A stretch of 7,996 nt of DNA from Cyclobacteriaceae bacterium (GTDB taxonomy: Bacteria > Bacteroidota > Bacteroidia > Cytophagales > Cyclobacteriaceae), in the NCBI GenBank assembly GCA_021648745.1, contig JAKISE010000116.1, positions 1-7,996 of the forward strand, written 5' to 3'. Under the pieces are notes generated by a model that had not been told where the DNA came from, ran no database searches, and was given only the letters and a program-made list of their open reading frames with translations. The position numbers and the translations under genes are program-made. Positions 5,952 to 7,996 of the stretch are shown one piece after another. Position 1 is the first letter of the stretch; every line of letters begins with the position of its first letter.

Positions 5952-7904
5952 ATGAAAAATGCAATTAATTCGAGACAGAGAGTTTCTTTTCCACTTCTAT
6001 CAGCAGTATTACTAGTGCTGGCGTTTGGATGTCAAGAAAAAGCTTTACTGCCGATTTCTTTAGAAACCCAAAATTTAGAAACCGAAGCAAGTTTAAATAC
6101 CCAAAATTTTAATACTCAAGTTAGTATTTCAAACCCGGGATTTGAAAGTAACTGGGCAGGTTGGGTCGACACCGACCCTTCATCAATATCTGGTAATGCT
6201 AACTCAGGATCCAAATCCGCCAAAATTACGGGTTCAGGAGGTAAATTTAAACAAAACGTTTCTGTAAGCCCAAATACGAATTATACTTTATCTGCCTATG
6301 TTTTGGGTAAAGGTACAATAGGAGCAACTATTTCTGGATCAAACCAAGTAAATGGAGGAACATTTAGCAATTGGACTAAAGTTAATTTAAGCTTTAACTC
6401 AGGTTCAAATACCACCATAGCTATTTTTGGGAGATATAGAGGCGGAACTGGAAGATTTGATGATTTTTCATTAACAGCCGAATCTGGTAATGGCTTGGAA
6501 AAAGTATCTGTATCTTCTGTATCTGCTAGTAATGATGACGGCAATGTTCCGGCAAATACATTAGATGGCAACCTTGGAACAAGATGGTCTTCTAATGGTT
6601 CAGGTCAGTATATTACCTATGATTTAGGCTCAGTTAAATCTATATCCAGCATGAAGATTGCTTGGTATAAAGGAGATCAAAGAAACTCTTATTTTAAAAT
6701 TAGAATAGGTACTACTACATCTAGCCTTTCTACGGTATATAATGCTAGTACTACCGGTAGTAGTGGCACTACTCTGCAATTAGAAACGTATGATTTTGGT
6801 CAGGTATCGGCCAGATATGTAAGAATAACAGGGCTTGGCAATTCTAGCAATACATGGAATAGTGTGACCGAAGCCGAGATATGGGGAGAAAGTGGTGGCG
6901 GTTCTGATACGACTCCTCCAGGGCCAGTATCTAACTTAGTTGCCGTTACAGGAGATAGTCAGGTTAGCTTATCATGGAACAACCCATCTGATTTAGATTT
7001 CGACTATGTTAATATTAGTTATAATGGTGGGTCTGTTACTACTTCTTCAGAAAACAGCACAATTGTTGGTCTAACTAATGGCAATTCTTATACGTTTACT
7101 GTGGTTGCTTTTGATGGGTCGGGTAATGGATCATCAAGTCAATCAGTAAGTGCAACTCCTGTAGGAAACTCAGGTACAACACCTTTTTATATAGCAAACC
7201 TTCAAGATGCTTGGAAAATTACACTTCCAAAGGATGATGATAATGACAACGATGCCGATGAAATTTTTATTAATGCAAGCCAAAACGATATTCAATCTGA
7301 TGGTAGTTTGAAGGATTATGAGGACAATCGTTATTTCTATACCGATGGTACTTGGACCTATTTTAAATGCCAGGGTAATGGTGAAACTACCGGTAACTCA
7401 AGCAATCCTAGATCTGAACTAAGAGAAATGACCAATGGAGGAGGTACACAAGCAAATTGGGATATGACAACTAATTCCACAAACACATTGGAATTTACAG
7501 TAAAAATAATGCAAACATCAGAAACGAGAAAACTTTCATTTGCCCAAATTCATGCAGAGTCAGGCTCTTCTTGGGACGACATATTGAGAATTCAGGTACA
7601 ATCAAATATACCTTATGCTCAGGTTGGAGATGCCGGACATATCTATATCATGGGGTCGGGTAATAATGATGGCCATGATATTATTATTAGTAATTATACA
7701 CTTGGTGATGAATTAAATATGAAAATTGTAGCAGCAAATAACCAGTATAAGGTTTATCGAGACAATGTTGAGATATACGCATCAGGAACTAACATCAATT
7801 CTAGTGGCAATTATTTTAAAGCAGGTAATTACCTTCAGTCAGTAACATCTAGCGGTACAGGTGGAGAAGGCATAGTTGCTTTTAATAAAATACTCGTGTA
7901 TTAA
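5952..7904 (+). CDS. Multidomain lipoprotein alginate lyase: CBM + CBM32-like + Fn3 + PL7
   Basis: This 650-residue lipoprotein is probably a surface-anchored endo-alginate lyase. The signal peptide ends in AFGC with C27 lipidated. A Gln/Asn/Thr-rich spacer (about 36-56) contains an 11-base sequence twice (6066-6076, 6099-6109). Residues 57-176 (NPGFES to GRFDDFSL) resemble a CBM4/9- or CBM16-type jelly-roll. Residues 185-311 are the CBM32-like module shared with the preceding gene. Residues 318-404 (TTPPGPVSNLVAV to VSATPV) are a fibronectin type III domain. The PL7 catalytic domain spans about 412-650, with RSELRE (487-492), QIH (532-534) and YFKAGNYLQ (621-629) all intact. R487 or R491, Q532, H534 and Y627 are the likely catalytic residues. 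QIH rather than QVH is associated with a preference for guluronate-containing stretches. An acidic DDDNDNDADE run (428-437) may bind calcium. The ATG at 5952 is chosen because it directly precedes the signal peptide. Confidence 0.93.
   Translation: MKNAINSRQRVSFPLLSAVLLVLAFGCQEKALLPISLETQNLETEASLNTQNFNTQVSISNPGFESNWAGWVDTDPSSISGNANSGSKSAKITGSGGKFKQNVSVSPNTNYTLSAYVLGKGTIGATISGSNQVNGGTFSNWTKVNLSFNSGSNTTIAIFGRYRGGTGRFDDFSLTAESGNGLEKVSVSSVSASNDDGNVPANTLDGNLGTRWSSNGSGQYITYDLGSVKSISSMKIAWYKGDQRNSYFKIRIGTTTSSLSTVYNASTTGSSGTTLQLETYDFGQVSARYVRITGLGNSSNTWNSVTEAEIWGESGGGSDTTPPGPVSNLVAVTGDSQVSLSWNNPSDLDFDYVNISYNGGSVTTSSENSTIVGLTNGNSYTFTVVAFDGSGNGSSSQSVSATPVGNSGTTPFYIANLQDAWKITLPKDDDNDNDADEIFINASQNDIQSDGSLKDYEDNRYFYTDGTWTYFKCQGNGETTGNSSNPRSELREMTNGGGTQANWDMTTNSTNTLEFTVKIMQTSETRKLSFAQIHAESGSSWDDILRIQVQSNIPYAQVGDAGHIYIMGSGNNDGHDIIISNYTLGDELNMKIVAANNQYKVYRDNVEIYASGTNINSSGNYFKAGNYLQSVTSSGTGGEGIVAFNKILVY
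6504..6884 (+). repeat. CBM32-like (F5/8 type C) module, copy 2
   Basis: This is the internal copy of the module, between the jelly-roll and Fn3 domains of the PL7 protein. It differs from copy 1 at nine residues, including DLV to NLG near the start, N to G before QVSARYV, and F to L in RITGFG. Similarity fades just upstream of the first Val codon and about six bases past the final Trp codon, so the duplicated block matches the domain borders closely. Confidence 0.9.
6903..7163 (+). other. Fibronectin type III domain within the PL7 protein
   Basis: Residues 318-404 show the usual Fn3 pattern: PPGPVSNLVAVTGDSQVSLSW at the start, then the conserved Tyr in LTNGNSYTFTVVAFD, ending in SVSATPV. 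Such domains are common spacers in secreted polysaccharide-degrading enzymes, and here it sits between the binding modules and the PL7 domain. Confidence 0.85.
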
Positions 7905-7927
7905 CTGATGTTATGCAAAACGATTTA

Positions 7928-7954
7928 CGTCATTCCTGCGCAGGCAGGAACCTG
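7928..7954. repeat. REP-like extragenic palindrome
   Basis: A perfect 7-bp stem, TTCCTGC (7933-7939) and GCAGGAA (7944-7950), closes a GCAG loop. It stands out as GC-rich within an AT-rich tail, 28 bases after the PL7 stop. The GTCATTCCTGCGCAGGCAGGAA layout resembles short extragenic palindromes scattered through many bacterial genomes. No T-run follows it (CCTGTAGATA), so it is not a classical intrinsic terminator, although it could still stabilise the 3' end of the transcript. Only one copy is in this window, so its repeat nature is inferred. Confidence 0.55.
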
Positions 7955-7996
7955 TAGATATGAAGAAGTCATAAACAATATAAAATATAATAATAT

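Noticed and set aside
5354..6571. Antisense open frames across the two CBM32-like modules with similar translations
   Set aside because: Their resemblance to each other simply mirrors the duplicated module on the + strand; no independent coding signal is seen.
7233..7262. Acidic DDDNDNDADE run as a separate thrombospondin-type calcium repeat
   Set aside because: It is a single short stretch near the start of the PL7 domain, where acidic loops after the WKITLP strand appear normal for the family.
7928..7954. Intrinsic terminator for the PL7 gene
   Set aside because: The hairpin is sound but no T-run follows it, so a REP-like element is the better description.

Overview
The window looks like part of an alginate utilisation locus from a Bacteroidota bacterium, probably marine. 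The base composition is AT-rich by eye. Start codons are preceded by A-rich stretches rather than clear Shine-Dalgarno motifs. The two secreted enzymes carry Bacteroidota-style lipoprotein signals. All six genes are on the + strand and each fits a step in breaking down alginate from brown algae or bacterial exopolysaccharide. No rRNA, tRNA, CRISPR array, transposase or phage gene was seen.

Bases 1-4210 hold a tight run of four genes: an exolytic oligoalginate lyase (PL17, cut off at its 5' end by the window edge), a KdgF-like cupin that overlaps it by 4 bases, an MFS hexuronate-type transporter 11 bases later, and a short-chain dehydrogenase 40 bases later that fits a DEH reductase. Bases 4211-4376 are a non-coding spacer, so a second transcription unit probably starts there. 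It encodes two large lipoproteins: a parallel beta-helix lyase (best guess PL31-like, alternatively PL6) ending in a discoidin/CBM32-like domain, and a four-domain protein (jelly-roll CBM, CBM32-like domain, fibronectin type III, PL7 lyase). The last 92 bases are non-coding and carry a GC-rich perfect hairpin resembling a REP-type extragenic palindrome.

Inferred pathway: the two surface lipoproteins cut the polymer into oligosaccharides. PL17 then trims oligomers from the end to unsaturated monouronates, the cupin speeds opening of these to the linear keto acid DEH, the MFS protein moves monomer across the inner membrane, and the SDR reduces DEH to 2-keto-3-deoxygluconate. The SusC/SusD-type importer, KDG kinase and KDPG aldolase normally needed are not in the window and may lie beyond its edges.

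The points most worth a second look are the near-identical CBM32-like module (118 of 127 residues) on two lyases of unrelated fold, the uncertain family of the beta-helix lyase, the SDR whose glycine-rich motif has Asp in place of a conserved Gly, and the terminal palindrome. No wholly new system was found; this is a recognisable pathway with some unusual details.
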